A stretch of DNA of 64,000 bases from an uncultured Bacteroidota bacterium (GCA_903887415.1 CAISPO010000038.1:175292-239291), one strand, 5' to 3'; counted from the first letter of the stretch, positions 7,106 to 16,231 are shown. The notes: generated by a model from the sequence alone, not told the origin. Translations and numbers: made by a program.

Positions 7106-7651
7106 GATTTGTATTTATGTATATCCTGAATTAAATATTATAATCGTGAATGTAATTTAGACGCTAATAATTTTCCGTCCCCCTAAGTGTCCTTTTTCAA
7201 AAAAATGACAATATAAGCGAACTGAATAGTATGTTAAACAAATCTGGATTAAAGGTAAACCTGTATTTCTCTGAAAAAACCGTACTTCTCCCGTTTTTTT
7301 TACGAATATTTTGTGTAAATGCAGTGCATCCATATATCATACATTTCTCCTTCGACAGTAATAGTAAATAATGGATCATTCCTGGCAGTTCATCACGCGA
7401 GAAGGCCAACGCGCACGACCTTCGGCGGGCTCAGGGAGAATGCTTCTATCAACTAAGTGCTAATTCTCGGGAGATTTCTCCACTGCGTTCCGCTGCTCTG
7501 CACTTCGTTGCGAAGAGGTCCCCCTCCTTTTTACCTTTTACCTTTTTTTATTTTCAATATCTTTGTTAACATAATTTACACACTACACTTGCCGCCGGTT
7601 AAATACTATCTACTAAATACTATCTACCTTTAGCAGGTTAAAACAAAGTGA
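7106..7651. other. Gene-free stretch, right flank of the AT-rich island and dxr leader
   Basis: The part to about 7400 is AT-rich with no convincing gene; a 70-residue minus-strand frame at 7197-7409 lacks coding character. About 7410-7520 is GC-richer and carries fragments of common intergenic repeats (CTTCGGCGGGCTCAGGG, then GGGAGATTTCTCCACTGCG). A perfect 14-base tandem repeat TAAATACTATCTAC lies at 7600-7613 and 7614-7627 directly before dxr. The second copy runs into TACCTTTA (7625-7632), one base off the -7 consensus TAnnTTTG. Confidence 0.45.
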
Positions 7652-8821
7652 ATGAAGCGTATAGCGATATTGGGGTCAACGGGTTCTGTGGGTACACAGG
7701 CATTGGACGTGATAGGGGCGCACCCGGAGCTGTTTGAAGTGGAGGTGCTGAGTGCGCATCATAATGCCACGCTGCTGATAGAGCAGGCAAGAAAGTTCAA
7801 ACCGAATGCGGTAGTTATTACCGACGACAGCAAGTATAAAGAGGTAAAGGACGCATTGATGATGCTCCCTATAAAGGTGTTTGCGGGGCAGAAGAGCCTT
7901 AAAGAGGTGGTGCAGTGGGACACGATAGATACCGTGCTGGGCGCCATAGTGGGCTTTGCGGGCCTGCACAGCATACTGGCAGCCATAGAGGGCGGCAAGC
8001 GCATAGCGCTGGCCAATAAAGAAACCCTGGTGGTAGCAGGCGAGCTGGTGATGCAGCGGGCAGCCGAAAAGAAGGTAGCCATAATACCGGTGGACAGTGA
8101 GCACAGCGCCATATTCCAATGCCTGGTGGGCGAGGATATGAGCAAGGTGGAGAAGATGATACTCACGGCCAGCGGCGGGCCCTTCCTGGGCAGGAAGCCC
8201 AACTACCTGGTGAATGTAAAGGCCAGCCACGCACTGCAGCACCCCAACTGGAACATGGGCGCCAAGATAAGCATAGACAGCGCCAGCCTGATGAACAAGG
8301 GGCTGGAGATGATAGAGGCTAAGTGGCTATTTGGGCTGGAGAACGAGCAGATAGAGGTGATCATACATTCGCAGAGCGTGGTGCACAGCATGGTGCAGTT
8401 TGTGGACGGCAGCATAAAAGCCCAGATGGGCCTGCCGGATATGAAGCTGCCCATACAGTATGCGCTGGCCTTCCCGCACCGGATAGACAACAAGTACAAG
8501 CGGCTGGATTTTAAGGATTTCCCGTCCCTGACATTTGAGCCTGCCGATTATAAAACTTTCCGTAATCTTGCCATCGCTAAGGATGCGCTGTACAAGGGTG
8601 GTAATGCGCCCTGTGTGCTTAACGCGGCAAATGAAGTGGTGGTACATGCCTTCCTGCAAAACAAGGTGGGCTTCCTGGAGATGAGCGAAATGATAGAAAA
8701 AACAATGGAGATGGTGCCGCTGATACCGCACCCCACCATAGAAGATTATGAGCAGAGCGACCGGGAAGCACGGGAGTATGCCAGTGAGTTTTTGAAGAAG
8801 AGCCAGTTGTCTATTTATTAA
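7652..8821 (+). CDS. dxr: 1-deoxy-D-xylulose-5-phosphate reductoisomerase
   Basis: Converts 1-deoxy-D-xylulose 5-phosphate to 2-C-methyl-D-erythritol 4-phosphate with NADPH, the committing step of the MEP isoprenoid pathway in the cytoplasm. The 389 residues are full length for the family. Visible: NADPH-binding GSTGSVGTQALDVI (residues 8-21), the ANKETLVVAGE segment, the metal- and substrate-binding DSEHSAIFQCL, TASGGPF, HPNWNMGAKISIDSASLMNK and GLEMIEAKWLF, and the C-terminal four-helix region with NAANEVVV. The ATG at 7652 matches the family start. rseP follows on the same strand 170 bases on, a common Bacteroidota order. Confidence 0.97.
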   Translation: MKRIAILGSTGSVGTQALDVIGAHPELFEVEVLSAHHNATLLIEQARKFKPNAVVITDDSKYKEVKDALMMLPIKVFAGQKSLKEVVQWDTIDTVLGAIVGFAGLHSILAAIEGGKRIALANKETLVVAGELVMQRAAEKKVAIIPVDSEHSAIFQCLVGEDMSKVEKMILTASGGPFLGRKPNYLVNVKASHALQHPNWNMGAKISIDSASLMNKGLEMIEAKWLFGLENEQIEVIIHSQSVVHSMVQFVDGSIKAQMGLPDMKLPIQYALAFPHRIDNKYKRLDFKDFPSLTFEPADYKTFRNLAIAKDALYKGGNAPCVLNAANEVVVHAFLQNKVGFLEMSEMIEKTMEMVPLIPHPTIEDYEQSDREAREYASEFLKKSQLSIY

Positions 8822-8991
8822 CCCCCTCCCCCTAAAGGGGAGTCATAAATTTGGCTGAGGAAGAAAGGGAGCTTTTGCTTTTCAATTAAGCTGATTTATT
8901 AAAACAAATACGGACTAGATTACTTAATAAACCCCATAAGCTACCATCCAAATTCCCAATACCAAATTCCCAATTACAATAATAAAAAACG

Positions 8992-10380
8992 ATGCATTTA
9001 AATACCCTCTTATTAATGTCTGGCACCGGGGCGAAGGTGCTGCAATTGTTCGCCTCACTATCATTACTGATCGCACTGCATGAGGGTGGGCACTTCTTTT
9101 TCGCACGGCTGTTCAAGACGCGAGTAGAGAAGTTCTACTTGTTCTTCGACTTCCTGTTCCCGTTCTCGGGCATACTCAACTTCGCTTTGTTCAAGAAAAA
9201 GAAAGGCGATACCGAATATGGCATCGGCTGGTTTCCGCTGGGCGGCTATGTGAAGATAGCCGGTATGGTGGATGAGAGCATGGACAAGGAGCAGATGGCC
9301 CTGCCGCCGCAACCGTGGGAGTACCGCAGCAAGAAGCCTTGGCAGCGCCTGTTCATTATGCTGGGCGGTATTATTGTGAATGTGCTGGTGGCTATCATAT
9401 TGTACATAGTGGTGTTTGGCGTGTATGGCGAGGAGTACCTGCGTACCAAAAATGCCAAGTATGGTATAGCTGTGGACAGCCTGGGCCGCAGCATAGGCCT
9501 GCAGGACGGCGACATGATCCGCTCGGTAGATGGTAAGGTGGTAGAGCGTTTGGACCGCGTACCTATGGCTATGATCTTCAGCAAAGACCAGACCGGCACT
9601 ATAGAGATCACCCGCAACGGTAAAGACACAACTATAAATATACCTTCGGGCACAATAGGCAAGATGCTGAAAATGCAAAAGGGCGGCTTTATGGGCTATG
9701 CCGTGCCTATGATCGTGGACTCGATAGCGCCTAACTCCATTGCTGCTAAAGTGCATATGCAGGTGGGCGATAGCGTGGTTTCTGTAAATGGCAAACCGGC
9801 TGGTTATCACAATGAATTCACGGAAATTAAAAACGCAACTTACGGAACACCAATAACCATTGCATTCGTCAGAAACAACGCACTGGATTCGGTGAACATA
9901 ACGATACCGAAGGATTCAGCTTTTGGCGTGTTTCAACACCATTCCAAGTATATTAAGTTCGATACGATAAAGTACGGTTTCTTCGATGCTATCAGCAAGG
10001 GTTTCTCGTTTACGTTCCAGCAGTTTGGCAACTACATTTCGCAGTTCAAGCTCATGTTTGGCTCGAAGGAAGTGAAGGCGAGCGAGAGCGTGGGTGGTAT
10101 CATCAGCTTCGGCAAGATATTCCCGTCTGAGTTTGATATGCGGCAGTTCCTGATGCTCACGGCATTCATATCCATCATACTGGCATTCATGAACCTGCTG
10201 CCCATCCCCGGCCTCGATGGGGGCTATGTGATCTTCCTGTTGTTTGAGATGATCACCGGCAAAGCGGTAAGCGAGAAGGTAATGGAGCGCGCTACTACAG
10301 TGGGCCTTGTACTATTGCTTACCCTGATGGTGTATGCGAATGGGCTGGATATTTTCAGGCTGTTTAAGCATGAGGTCTGA
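8992..10380 (+). CDS. rseP: Site-2 intramembrane zinc metalloprotease, RseP family
   Basis: A 462-residue M50 protease that cleaves membrane-embedded substrates such as anti-sigma factors and signal-peptide remnants. HEGGH (residues 30-34) in the first transmembrane helix gives the zinc ligands and catalytic Glu. The final membrane region contains MNLLPIPGLDGG, carrying the third zinc ligand. Between them lie a cytoplasmic/periplasmic loop and one or two PDZ domains (about 170-310: LGRSIGLQDGDMIRSVDG and VGDSVVSVNGKP). Four transmembrane segments in all. The leader before the ATG at 8992 is A-rich and carries two ccAAATTCCC units. The stop TGA is part of an interspersed repeat starting at 10375. 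Confidence 0.95.
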   Translation: MHLNTLLLMSGTGAKVLQLFASLSLLIALHEGGHFFFARLFKTRVEKFYLFFDFLFPFSGILNFALFKKKKGDTEYGIGWFPLGGYVKIAGMVDESMDKEQMALPPQPWEYRSKKPWQRLFIMLGGIIVNVLVAIILYIVVFGVYGEEYLRTKNAKYGIAVDSLGRSIGLQDGDMIRSVDGKVVERLDRVPMAMIFSKDQTGTIEITRNGKDTTINIPSGTIGKMLKMQKGGFMGYAVPMIVDSIAPNSIAAKVHMQVGDSVVSVNGKPAGYHNEFTEIKNATYGTPITIAFVRNNALDSVNITIPKDSAFGVFQHHSKYIKFDTIKYGFFDAISKGFSFTFQQFGNYISQFKLMFGSKEVKASESVGGIISFGKIFPSEFDMRQFLMLTAFISIILAFMNLLPIPGLDGGYVIFLLFEMITGKAVSEKVMERATTVGLVLLLTLMVYANGLDIFRLFKHEV

Positions 10381-10415
10381 ACCTTGATTTTTAGGATTAA
10401 AGGATTTTCATGATT
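10375..10415 (+). repeat. Interspersed repeat GTCTGAACCTTGATT family, copy 2
   Basis: It opens with GTCTGAACCTTGATT, identical over 15 bases to the copy at 1421, then GGATTAAAGGATT. Its TGA (10378-10380) is the stop codon of rseP and the GTC before it supplies the last residue. Confidence 0.65.
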
Positions 10416-10444
10416 GTGGATTGATCGCATTTACCTGCTAACAA

Positions 10445-10480
10445 CCCAAATTCCAAAAGACAAATTCCAAATTCCAAAAA
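10445..10480 (+). repeat. AAATTCC simple repeat in the Nudix gene leader
   Basis: Three (A)AAATTCC units separated by A-rich spacers end directly at the ATG of the Nudix gene. The same units occur before rseP, actD, and near 32240 and 42340. Confidence 0.5.
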
Positions 10481-10912
10481 ATGTACCCACAAAATATTAA
10501 ACTCACCGTCGATTCGCTTGTGTTTAGCAAACGTGGCGGCCATCTGCAGTTGTTGCTCATAGAGCGCGGCAATGAGCCTTATAAAGGTATGTGGGCCTTT
10601 CCGGGTGGGTTTGTGGAGGATGATGAAGACCTGGAGGCAGCCGCTATAAGGGAACTGCATGAAGAGACCGGTTTGCTGCTCCCCGGCTTGAAGCAATTGC
10701 ACACATTTGGCACACCCGGCCGCGACCCCAGGGGCAGAACGGTATCTGTGATCTACTATGCTATTGTGAATGCAGGAGACCATGCGGTGAAAGGCGGTGA
10801 TGATGCAGCGAATGCGCAGTGGGTAAATGTAAAAGACATCGCAGCTATGGCCTTTGACCATAAGGAGATACTGGACTTTGCACTGCAGGCACTGGAGCAA
10901 GAACTCGGTTAA
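10481..10912 (+). CDS. Nudix hydrolase
   Basis: A 143-residue Nudix-fold pyrophosphohydrolase. The Nudix box G-x5-E-x7-R-E-U-x-E-E-x-G-U is complete at residues 43-65 (GFVEDDE ... RELHEETGL), so the metal-binding glutamates are intact. The HTFGTPGRDPRGRTVSV segment downstream is typical of the ADP-ribose pyrophosphatase-like branch that also includes the NrtR enzyme domain, although no winged helix is attached here. The substrate is probably a nucleoside-diphosphate derivative; ADP-ribose is a guess. Co-directional with rseP. Confidence 0.9.
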   Translation: MYPQNIKLTVDSLVFSKRGGHLQLLLIERGNEPYKGMWAFPGGFVEDDEDLEAAAIRELHEETGLLLPGLKQLHTFGTPGRDPRGRTVSVIYYAIVNAGDHAVKGGDDAANAQWVNVKDIAAMAFDHKEILDFALQALEQELG

Positions 10913-10918
10913 ATCTTC

Positions 10919-10926
10919 TAAATTTG
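10919..10926 (+). promoter_or_regulatory. Bacteroidota -7 box TAAATTTG
   Basis: An exact TAnnTTTG match 20 bases before the GTG of the DUF1573 gene. No clear -33 TTTG was found upstream. Confidence 0.4.
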
Positions 10927-10945
10927 TTTTCTAAATACGTTTACC

Positions 10946-11428
10946 GTGAAAAAAGTATTCAATTCGGCACTATTATTACTACTTCTTAGCGGAAGCGTTT
11001 ATGCACAGGATCAGCCTGCGCTCACTGGAAATGCCATTGTGAAACCGCAGCTTACTTTTGTAAACAATGACACCGCTTATGACTTCGGCGGCATACCAAG
11101 AGGCGAGTCATTGCCCTATGTATTTGAAATTAAGAACACAGGCGATGCGCCACTGCTGATCTCGGGAATGACCTGTGAATCCAGGAACGTACAGTGTAAA
11201 TGGCCTGCAAAAGCAGTGAAGCCCGGTAAGAAGGGGTATATCACCGTTACTTATAGTGCGCGCGATGATGAAGGGTCGTTCAAAACCAATGTCTTCATTG
11301 CATCAAATGCCACAGATACAGCTTACGCCTTTCTGCATATCATTGGGGCTATTATTCCGGCAAGCTCGCCGTACCAGCCCAGCAGCTCGGGTTCTAAGAA
11401 GGGAGGCGGAAGGCGAGGCGGCAGATAA
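10946..11428 (+). CDS. DUF1573 exported protein
   Basis: A 160-residue exported protein starting at GTG. Its signal peptide (KKVFNSALLLLLLSGSVYA) is cut at about residue 21. The mature part is one DUF1573 beta-sandwich domain: YDFGGIPRGESLPYVFEIKN, TGDAPLLISGMTCESRN, KPGKKGYITVTYSARDDEG, FKTNVFIASN, the usual strand order of this Bacteroidota ASH/MSP-like domain. The C terminus is Ser/Gly/Arg-rich and probably disordered. The family role is unknown; it is often periplasmic or surface-associated. The preceding -7 box at 10919-10926 suggests its own promoter. Only 4 bases separate its stop from that of the convergent receptor gene. Confidence 0.85.
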   Translation: MKKVFNSALLLLLLSGSVYAQDQPALTGNAIVKPQLTFVNNDTAYDFGGIPRGESLPYVFEIKNTGDAPLLISGMTCESRNVQCKWPAKAVKPGKKGYITVTYSARDDEGSFKTNVFIASNATDTAYAFLHIIGAIIPASSPYQPSSSGSKKGGGRRGGR

Positions 11429-11432
11429 GGTC

Positions 11433-13727
11433 TTAGAAAAATACAGCCAGTTTCAGCTTTGCAAAGAATGGTACACCGGGAGTACAGCTCACCTGGTCCG
11501 TGGGTTTTGATTCGTTCTTCAGTTGCGATACGTATTCGAACTGCGATTCATCCCACTGCTGGTTAAAGAGGTTTTCTATGGCCACACCGATCTCATAACG
11601 CTTACGGGTATAGTTTACTGCGAGGTCTGTAATGAAGTAACCGCGGGCTGTTAAGGTGTAGTCTGTATTGGCGGCCCTGTTATGCAAATAGCGGTAGCTG
11701 ATGCCGCCGTTGATGCCATTCTTCAGCCGGAAGTCAAGCGAGGCGGTGCTGGTAAGTGTGGGTGCCAGCGGCACGTAGTTATGGCCCGTTGCGCTGTCTA
11801 TATAACGGGGCCTGGCGGGGTTTACATTAAGGTTGGCGAAAAGCCACTTGGTGAACTGGTACCGTGCGGAAAAGTCTATGCCCATGCGCTCGGTTCTGCC
11901 GGTAGGAGAAACAGGGCCGCCGGGCTGGTCTATCAGGTCTTGCCCGAAGGTAAACTCCTGCTGCAGGTATAGGTACCATGCAGCGACATTGATAAAGAGG
12001 TTGGGCAATGGCTTCCAGTTTGTGCCGATGTCTGCGCCATAAGCTGCGGGCAATACTTCAAAACCCTGATTGGCAATTACTACCCTGGCGTCATTGGAGT
12101 GAAAGCCTTTGCCTGCCTTTAAGTAAAGCTGGAACTGCGAGTTAAAAGTATATTCCGCGCTCAGCTTCGGGCTTACAATTGCTTTCTGTGCGTTAGGGTC
12201 TGCGTTGGTAAAAATACCGCTGGCAAAAGTGTCAACAAGAGGGGCAAGGTTCTGATAATAGAAATGAAAGTAGTCCAGCCGCACACCTGCATTAAACAGC
12301 CAGTTGCCGGTGCGTATGGTTTCATCAAAATAGGTGTTCGCATTCAGTTCTTTTGCTTTGCCGTACTGCAGGTAACTTAAAAATTGTCCGTTCTCCGTAT
12401 GGTCCAGCTCGCTGGGGTATATGTTATCATAGCGCAGGCCGGCCCCGATTGTGGAGGTAAATGCTGTGTTATTTACATAGGCCGTCTTTGCTATTTTGCC
12501 ATTATAGCCGCCCACGTCACGGGTGTCTTTCTGGCGGAATTCATCACCGGTAGTTGGATAGTAGTAGTAATAGGTAAAGTTGCTGATGAGGTTGAAATAA
12601 TAGTGGGAATACCATAACTGGTTTTCCATGTTCCAGCCGTTACCAAGGGTGGTGAGCAGCTTCAGGCTTGCATTAGTGCGGGTGGTGTAGCCGCCCTGCG
12701 CAGAGTCGAGTACACCGAAGCGGTTGGCCATATAGCCCTCAGATACAGCCCTATCCGGTATCTCTCCTGCCGACTTCCAACCGGACGCCAGCGTGGATAC
12801 TTCGGCGGTCAGTTTATTATTGCTGTTTAGTTGTGCGTTAAACTTGCCAAACAGGTTGTAGCGGGTAAAATGCTCGGGCAAAGAGAAAGGACCGCCATCC
12901 GAGTACAATCGCTCACCGGCAATGTATGCACTTATGCCCCGTTTCTTAGCTTTCTCGCCCAGCAGGTTTATCATGGCCAGCAAGCGGAAGGTATTGAATT
13001 GGCCCACTTCTACTTTCACCACATCATGGTCGAGAACGGGCTTGGTGTTGTAAGCTACATAGCCGGCGGTGGTGAAATCTCCCTTATCGGAATAGTAGGG
13101 GCCTTTGCCAAAGTCGTAGCTGGAAACTGTTTCAGGTATCAGGAAGTGGAGGTCGGCATATCCCTGGCCGTGTGCGTGAGTGACCATGTTCACCGGCATA
13201 CCGTCCACAGATACGTTTACGTCTGTGCCATGGTCGGCGTCGAAGCCACGAAGGAATATCTGCTCTGCCTTGCCACCTCCCTGGTGCTGCGCAATGAACA
13301 GCCCGGGCACCAGCCGCAACAGGTCTTGTGCCGACTTCGCCGGCTGCATATTAAGATCCAGCGCAGTGAGGATGTTGCACGTTTTGAGGTTGGTACCGTT
13401 TGTGATCACTACATCTTTCAGGGTGATGGCACCGCGTTCCAGCTCTATCATCAACGGCTTGCCACCTTCAACACCAGCCAGTTGCGATTTATAGCCCAAT
13501 ACCGAAATGACCAGTGAATCTCCTTTTACATAGTTTAAAACAAAGCTCCCGTTCTTATCAGTTATCTCTATATCGCATGACCTTATGTTCCTTATTGTTG
13601 CGGCTTCTATTGGCTCGTGTGTTTCTTTATCCACAACCTTACCTTTTATTCTGCCATCGGCCAGCGCCTTCGTACACTGGGTACAAAGCAAAAGCAGGAG
13701 TAAGATATTGGTCAGCGTAGATCTCAT
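11433..13727 (-). CDS. TonB-dependent outer membrane receptor
   Basis: A 764-residue TonB-dependent transporter. A signal peptide (1-23) is followed by a carboxypeptidase-regulatory-like domain (about 25-100, GRIKGKVVDKETHEPIEAAT), a plug domain (about 110-230, with LLRLVPGLFI and FLRGFDADHGT) and a 22-strand barrel ending in a C-terminal Phe. The plug region is rich in histidine (H166, H184, H186, H194 in the VTHAHGQGYADLHF area), which could mean metal-related cargo; that is inference. It is the last gene of a probable TPR lipoprotein - HupE/UreJ - receptor unit, 30 bases after the HupE gene, and close to two DUF4331 genes. Confidence 0.9.
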   Translation of the reverse strand: MRSTLTNILLLLLLCTQCTKALADGRIKGKVVDKETHEPIEAATIRNIRSCDIEITDKNGSFVLNYVKGDSLVISVLGYKSQLAGVEGGKPLMIELERGAITLKDVVITNGTNLKTCNILTALDLNMQPAKSAQDLLRLVPGLFIAQHQGGGKAEQIFLRGFDADHGTDVNVSVDGMPVNMVTHAHGQGYADLHFLIPETVSSYDFGKGPYYSDKGDFTTAGYVAYNTKPVLDHDVVKVEVGQFNTFRLLAMINLLGEKAKKRGISAYIAGERLYSDGGPFSLPEHFTRYNLFGKFNAQLNSNNKLTAEVSTLASGWKSAGEIPDRAVSEGYMANRFGVLDSAQGGYTTRTNASLKLLTTLGNGWNMENQLWYSHYYFNLISNFTYYYYYPTTGDEFRQKDTRDVGGYNGKIAKTAYVNNTAFTSTIGAGLRYDNIYPSELDHTENGQFLSYLQYGKAKELNANTYFDETIRTGNWLFNAGVRLDYFHFYYQNLAPLVDTFASGIFTNADPNAQKAIVSPKLSAEYTFNSQFQLYLKAGKGFHSNDARVVIANQGFEVLPAAYGADIGTNWKPLPNLFINVAAWYLYLQQEFTFGQDLIDQPGGPVSPTGRTERMGIDFSARYQFTKWLFANLNVNPARPRYIDSATGHNYVPLAPTLTSTASLDFRLKNGINGGISYRYLHNRAANTDYTLTARGYFITDLAVNYTRKRYEIGVAIENLFNQQWDESQFEYVSQLKNESKPTDQVSCTPGVPFFAKLKLAVFF

Positions 13728-13757
13728 AACAAATGATAGAAGCAGTTTATTAAAAAA

Positions 13758-14414
13758 CTAAACAAAGAAAATGCGTTGAACGGTCCAGTAAGCGGCTACA
13801 AGGGCTATAACCGTACTTACGGGTATCACAATGCGCTTGCGGTAAGTGGGTATCTTAGAGAAGGGCAGGGAAACCAGGAAGTACAGCAACAAGATGATGC
13901 TTAGCTGCCCAATCTCCACACCCACATTAAAGCTGATAAGCGCTGTAGCGAATGCGTACTGCGGCATACCCAGTTGCGAGAGCGCCCCTGCAAAGCCCAT
14001 TCCGTGTACCATACCGAAGAGGAACACCATTACGAGCCGCCACGGCCTTACCTTGTCTGACACTATATTCTCAAGGGCGAGGAACACAATGGACAGTGCG
14101 ATGAGCGGCTCGATAATGTTTGCCGGCGGCTTTATAACCCCATACATGGCCAGTCCCAGCGTTATACTGTGCGCCACCGTAAACATAGATGCCTGTATGA
14201 TCACTTTCTTAAGGCTGGGACTGAGAAAGAACACGCAGGTGATGAACAGTATGTGGTCGAATCCCTCCGGAATAATATGCTGTATGCCAATCAGCGTGTA
14301 CTTCCAGAACACCATGTTTCCGCTCATCCGGTCCAGCTCATATTGTATGACATGAGCAGACAACGGTGAGGCTGTGATGAACAGTAAGATGAATATCAGT
14401 AAGTATTTTTTCAT
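13758..14414 (-). CDS. HupE/UreJ family membrane protein
   Basis: 218 residues from the ATG at 14414. A signal-like N terminus (KKYLLIFILLFITASPLSAH) is followed by a short exported loop and about six transmembrane segments. GFDHILF, FTVAHSITLGLA and MVHGMGFAGAL are the conserved His-containing motifs of the HupE/UreJ family, thought to be metal (Ni/Co) permeases. A start at 14435 would add seven residues before the signal sequence and is less likely. It lies between a TPR lipoprotein gene and a TonB-receptor gene, which suggests substrate movement from outer to inner membrane. Confidence 0.8.
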   Translation of the reverse strand: MKKYLLIFILLFITASPLSAHVIQYELDRMSGNMVFWKYTLIGIQHIIPEGFDHILFITCVFFLSPSLKKVIIQASMFTVAHSITLGLAMYGVIKPPANIIEPLIALSIVFLALENIVSDKVRPWRLVMVFLFGMVHGMGFAGALSQLGMPQYAFATALISFNVGVEIGQLSIILLLYFLVSLPFSKIPTYRKRIVIPVSTVIALVAAYWTVQRIFFV

Positions 14415-14491
14415 GGCTAGTTCAATCGAGTGCATTTTGAGAAACCCATATTGTCCATTTCGGCTAAAGCCGCTCCTGTTGTTTCTTTTCC

Positions 14492-14511
14492 CCCCGGCCT
14501 GGAGGCCGGGG
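14492..14511. repeat. Palindromic intergenic repeat CCCCGGCC-TGGA-GGCCGGGG
   Basis: A perfect 8-base stem with a 4-base loop in the gap between the TPR and HupE genes, next to a small CGGCTAAAGCCG palindrome at 14461-14472. Typical REP-like sequence of this phylum. Confidence 0.55.
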
Positions 14512-14536
14512 CAATTGAAATTATTAGCTAATCTGG

Positions 14537-15877
14537 TTAGCGGACGGCTGCAAGTGTACGATTCTCATTGCCTATAGCCTGGTATGCATTAGGGTTTATT
14601 GCCAGTGCATCCTGCATCATCCGGTTCCCTTTCACGGCATCACCAGCGGCCGCGTAAACAACACCTGCTTTGTACAAGGTTGCTGCGTTCTGAGTTTTTG
14701 TAGCCAGCATCTTATCGGTACGTATCCTGGCATTTGCATAATCATGCTTCATGTAGTATATCCAGGCTATCAGCTCGTTGGCATCTATATTGTCAGGACG
14801 CATATTGAGGTCGGTACGGGCGTATTGCAATGCTTTGTCCGGCTCGCCTGCATTCAGGTATGCCGTTGCCATTTCGCGGCTGACGTTATGTTTTACCAGC
14901 GCATCTTTAGGCTCGTCATCCTGACCTTGCTGAAGGAGGTCTATCACATCCTTACGGGTTTGTTTGGCCTTTTCAACGTCGCCCTTTGCCTCGTAGATGT
15001 CAGCAAGCAAAGCTACAAAGGCCACTTCACTGCGCGCCTGTATGGCCTTCTTTGCATAGCTGAGCGCGGCATCGTAGTCCTTCTTTGTTTTTTCCACGCG
15101 GGCAAGGCCGATAAGCGCAAATGGATAGTCGGGCCGATAGACCAGGGACGAGCGGTATATGATAGAAGCGCTATCCAGGTTGCCGGTGTTCAGGTAAAGG
15201 TCGGCCAGATTGGTTCTTGCCCACTCGGTACTTTCCTGTCCGGGAAGGCCTGCTTGCACTGCCATTTGCATGGCTTCTTTGGCCCCGTTGTTCTGTCCGA
15301 ATATCTGCCGCAGGTAAGAAGCGCGGGAATAAGAGCGGAGATCTGGCCTTATGCCCATCATCCGGTCGCAGTCCTTGATAGCTTCCTGGTAGTTGCCCAT
15401 TTCTACATTTGCATCCACCAGCGCGCCGAAGATGCCGGCATTTGTGCTGTTTATGGCAGCGCCCTGCTGCGCCGTTTCCAGCGCGTCTTTGAACTGGTGC
15501 ATATTCAGCAATACAGCAGACTTCAGGCTTAATGCCTGGAATACCAGGTCGCGATTACCGGTGGTTGTTTGATTTACTTTGTCCAGCATTTGCACGGCGG
15601 CATTGCTATAATAGGTATTGTTGCCGGTGATTCTGCCTTCAGACAGGAATACGGAAGCGAGGGTGATATACTGCTTCAGGTCTTCAGGGTCTTTCTTCAG
15701 TGCCGCTACCGCTTTATCGTAAGCAGTCTTTATGGTTGCTTTTTCATCGTCTGGCCCCATAGGTTTTTTTCTCTCAAGGAGGGCCGGGATGATGTCTTTT
15801 TTCTGCGAACAGGAAGACAAAAAATTGCTGCCGAAACAGGCCAGCATCATTAAAAGTGCAATTGTAATTTTTTTCAT
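14537..15877 (-). CDS. TPR-repeat lipoprotein
   Basis: A 446-residue lipoprotein with a signal ending in the lipobox-like LSSC (Cys23). About eight to ten tetratricopeptide repeats follow (units such as ALETAQQGAAINSTNAGIFG and ALQYARTDLNMRPDNIDANE), giving an all-helical solenoid for protein-protein contacts, probably on the periplasmic face of a membrane. It is the first gene of the minus-strand unit that continues with HupE/UreJ and the TonB receptor. The two DUF4331 genes lie upstream beyond a terminator at 16180-16211. Confidence 0.85.
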   Translation of the reverse strand: MKKITIALLMMLACFGSNFLSSCSQKKDIIPALLERKKPMGPDDEKATIKTAYDKAVAALKKDPEDLKQYITLASVFLSEGRITGNNTYYSNAAVQMLDKVNQTTTGNRDLVFQALSLKSAVLLNMHQFKDALETAQQGAAINSTNAGIFGALVDANVEMGNYQEAIKDCDRMMGIRPDLRSYSRASYLRQIFGQNNGAKEAMQMAVQAGLPGQESTEWARTNLADLYLNTGNLDSASIIYRSSLVYRPDYPFALIGLARVEKTKKDYDAALSYAKKAIQARSEVAFVALLADIYEAKGDVEKAKQTRKDVIDLLQQGQDDEPKDALVKHNVSREMATAYLNAGEPDKALQYARTDLNMRPDNIDANELIAWIYYMKHDYANARIRTDKMLATKTQNAATLYKAGVVYAAAGDAVKGNRMMQDALAINPNAYQAIGNENRTLAAVR

Positions 15878-16179
15878 TGGGGGTGGTTTTGCAGTTATAT
15901 ACGATGGAAGTGGGGGAATTGTTTTCGTGTGAGCAAATAATATGTGCGGGAGCCATTAGCATGTTTCATTTACCGTTGTGGTATTACGCCCTTTCAGGGC
16001 TCGTTGTCATATTCCCTTACTATCGAGGGGCTTCACCCCTCGCTAATATATTACGCCCTTGCAGGGCTTTGTGTTTTTCAACAATCCATAGCATGTGAAG
16101 ACTCACTGGACTTTTGGCAGTCGGTTTTAAAACTAAAAACGGATATATAGATATGCTGTATTAAAATACGATGTCAAAC
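15878..16179. repeat. Gene-free stretch with REP-like hairpins
   Basis: It holds a run of small palindromes: GCCCTTTCAGGGC (about 15988-16000), CGAGGGG-CTTCA-CCCCTCG (about 16024-16042) and GCCCTTGCAGGGC (about 16052-16064), the first and third each preceded by ATTAC. The arrangement is that of Bacteroidota REP clusters. No coding frame is convincing. Confidence 0.5.
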
Positions 16180-16211
16180 AAAAAAAAGCGGTTGAGCAAA
16201 TGCCCAACCGC
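16180..16211 (-). terminator. Rho-independent terminator after the DUF4331 pair
   Basis: On the minus strand, stem GCGGTTGg / ccAACCGC with a GC-containing loop is followed by eight T. It is placed 21 bases after the stop of the DUF4331 gene at 16232, so it would end that transcript. Confidence 0.7.
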
Positions 16212-16231
16212 CTCGAACCGAACCACCCATC

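Noticed and set aside
7197..7409. 70-codon minus-strand frame right of the HEPN-like gene
   Set aside because: Low-complexity, no promoter and no recognisable pattern; the frame lies in AT-rich sequence where chance frames are common.
9064..9810. 248-codon frame antisense to rseP
   Set aside because: His/Tyr/Ala-rich shadow of the rseP gene, no family match.
14744..15532. 262-codon frame antisense to the TPR lipoprotein gene
   Set aside because: Contained in a real gene on the opposite strand; no domain.
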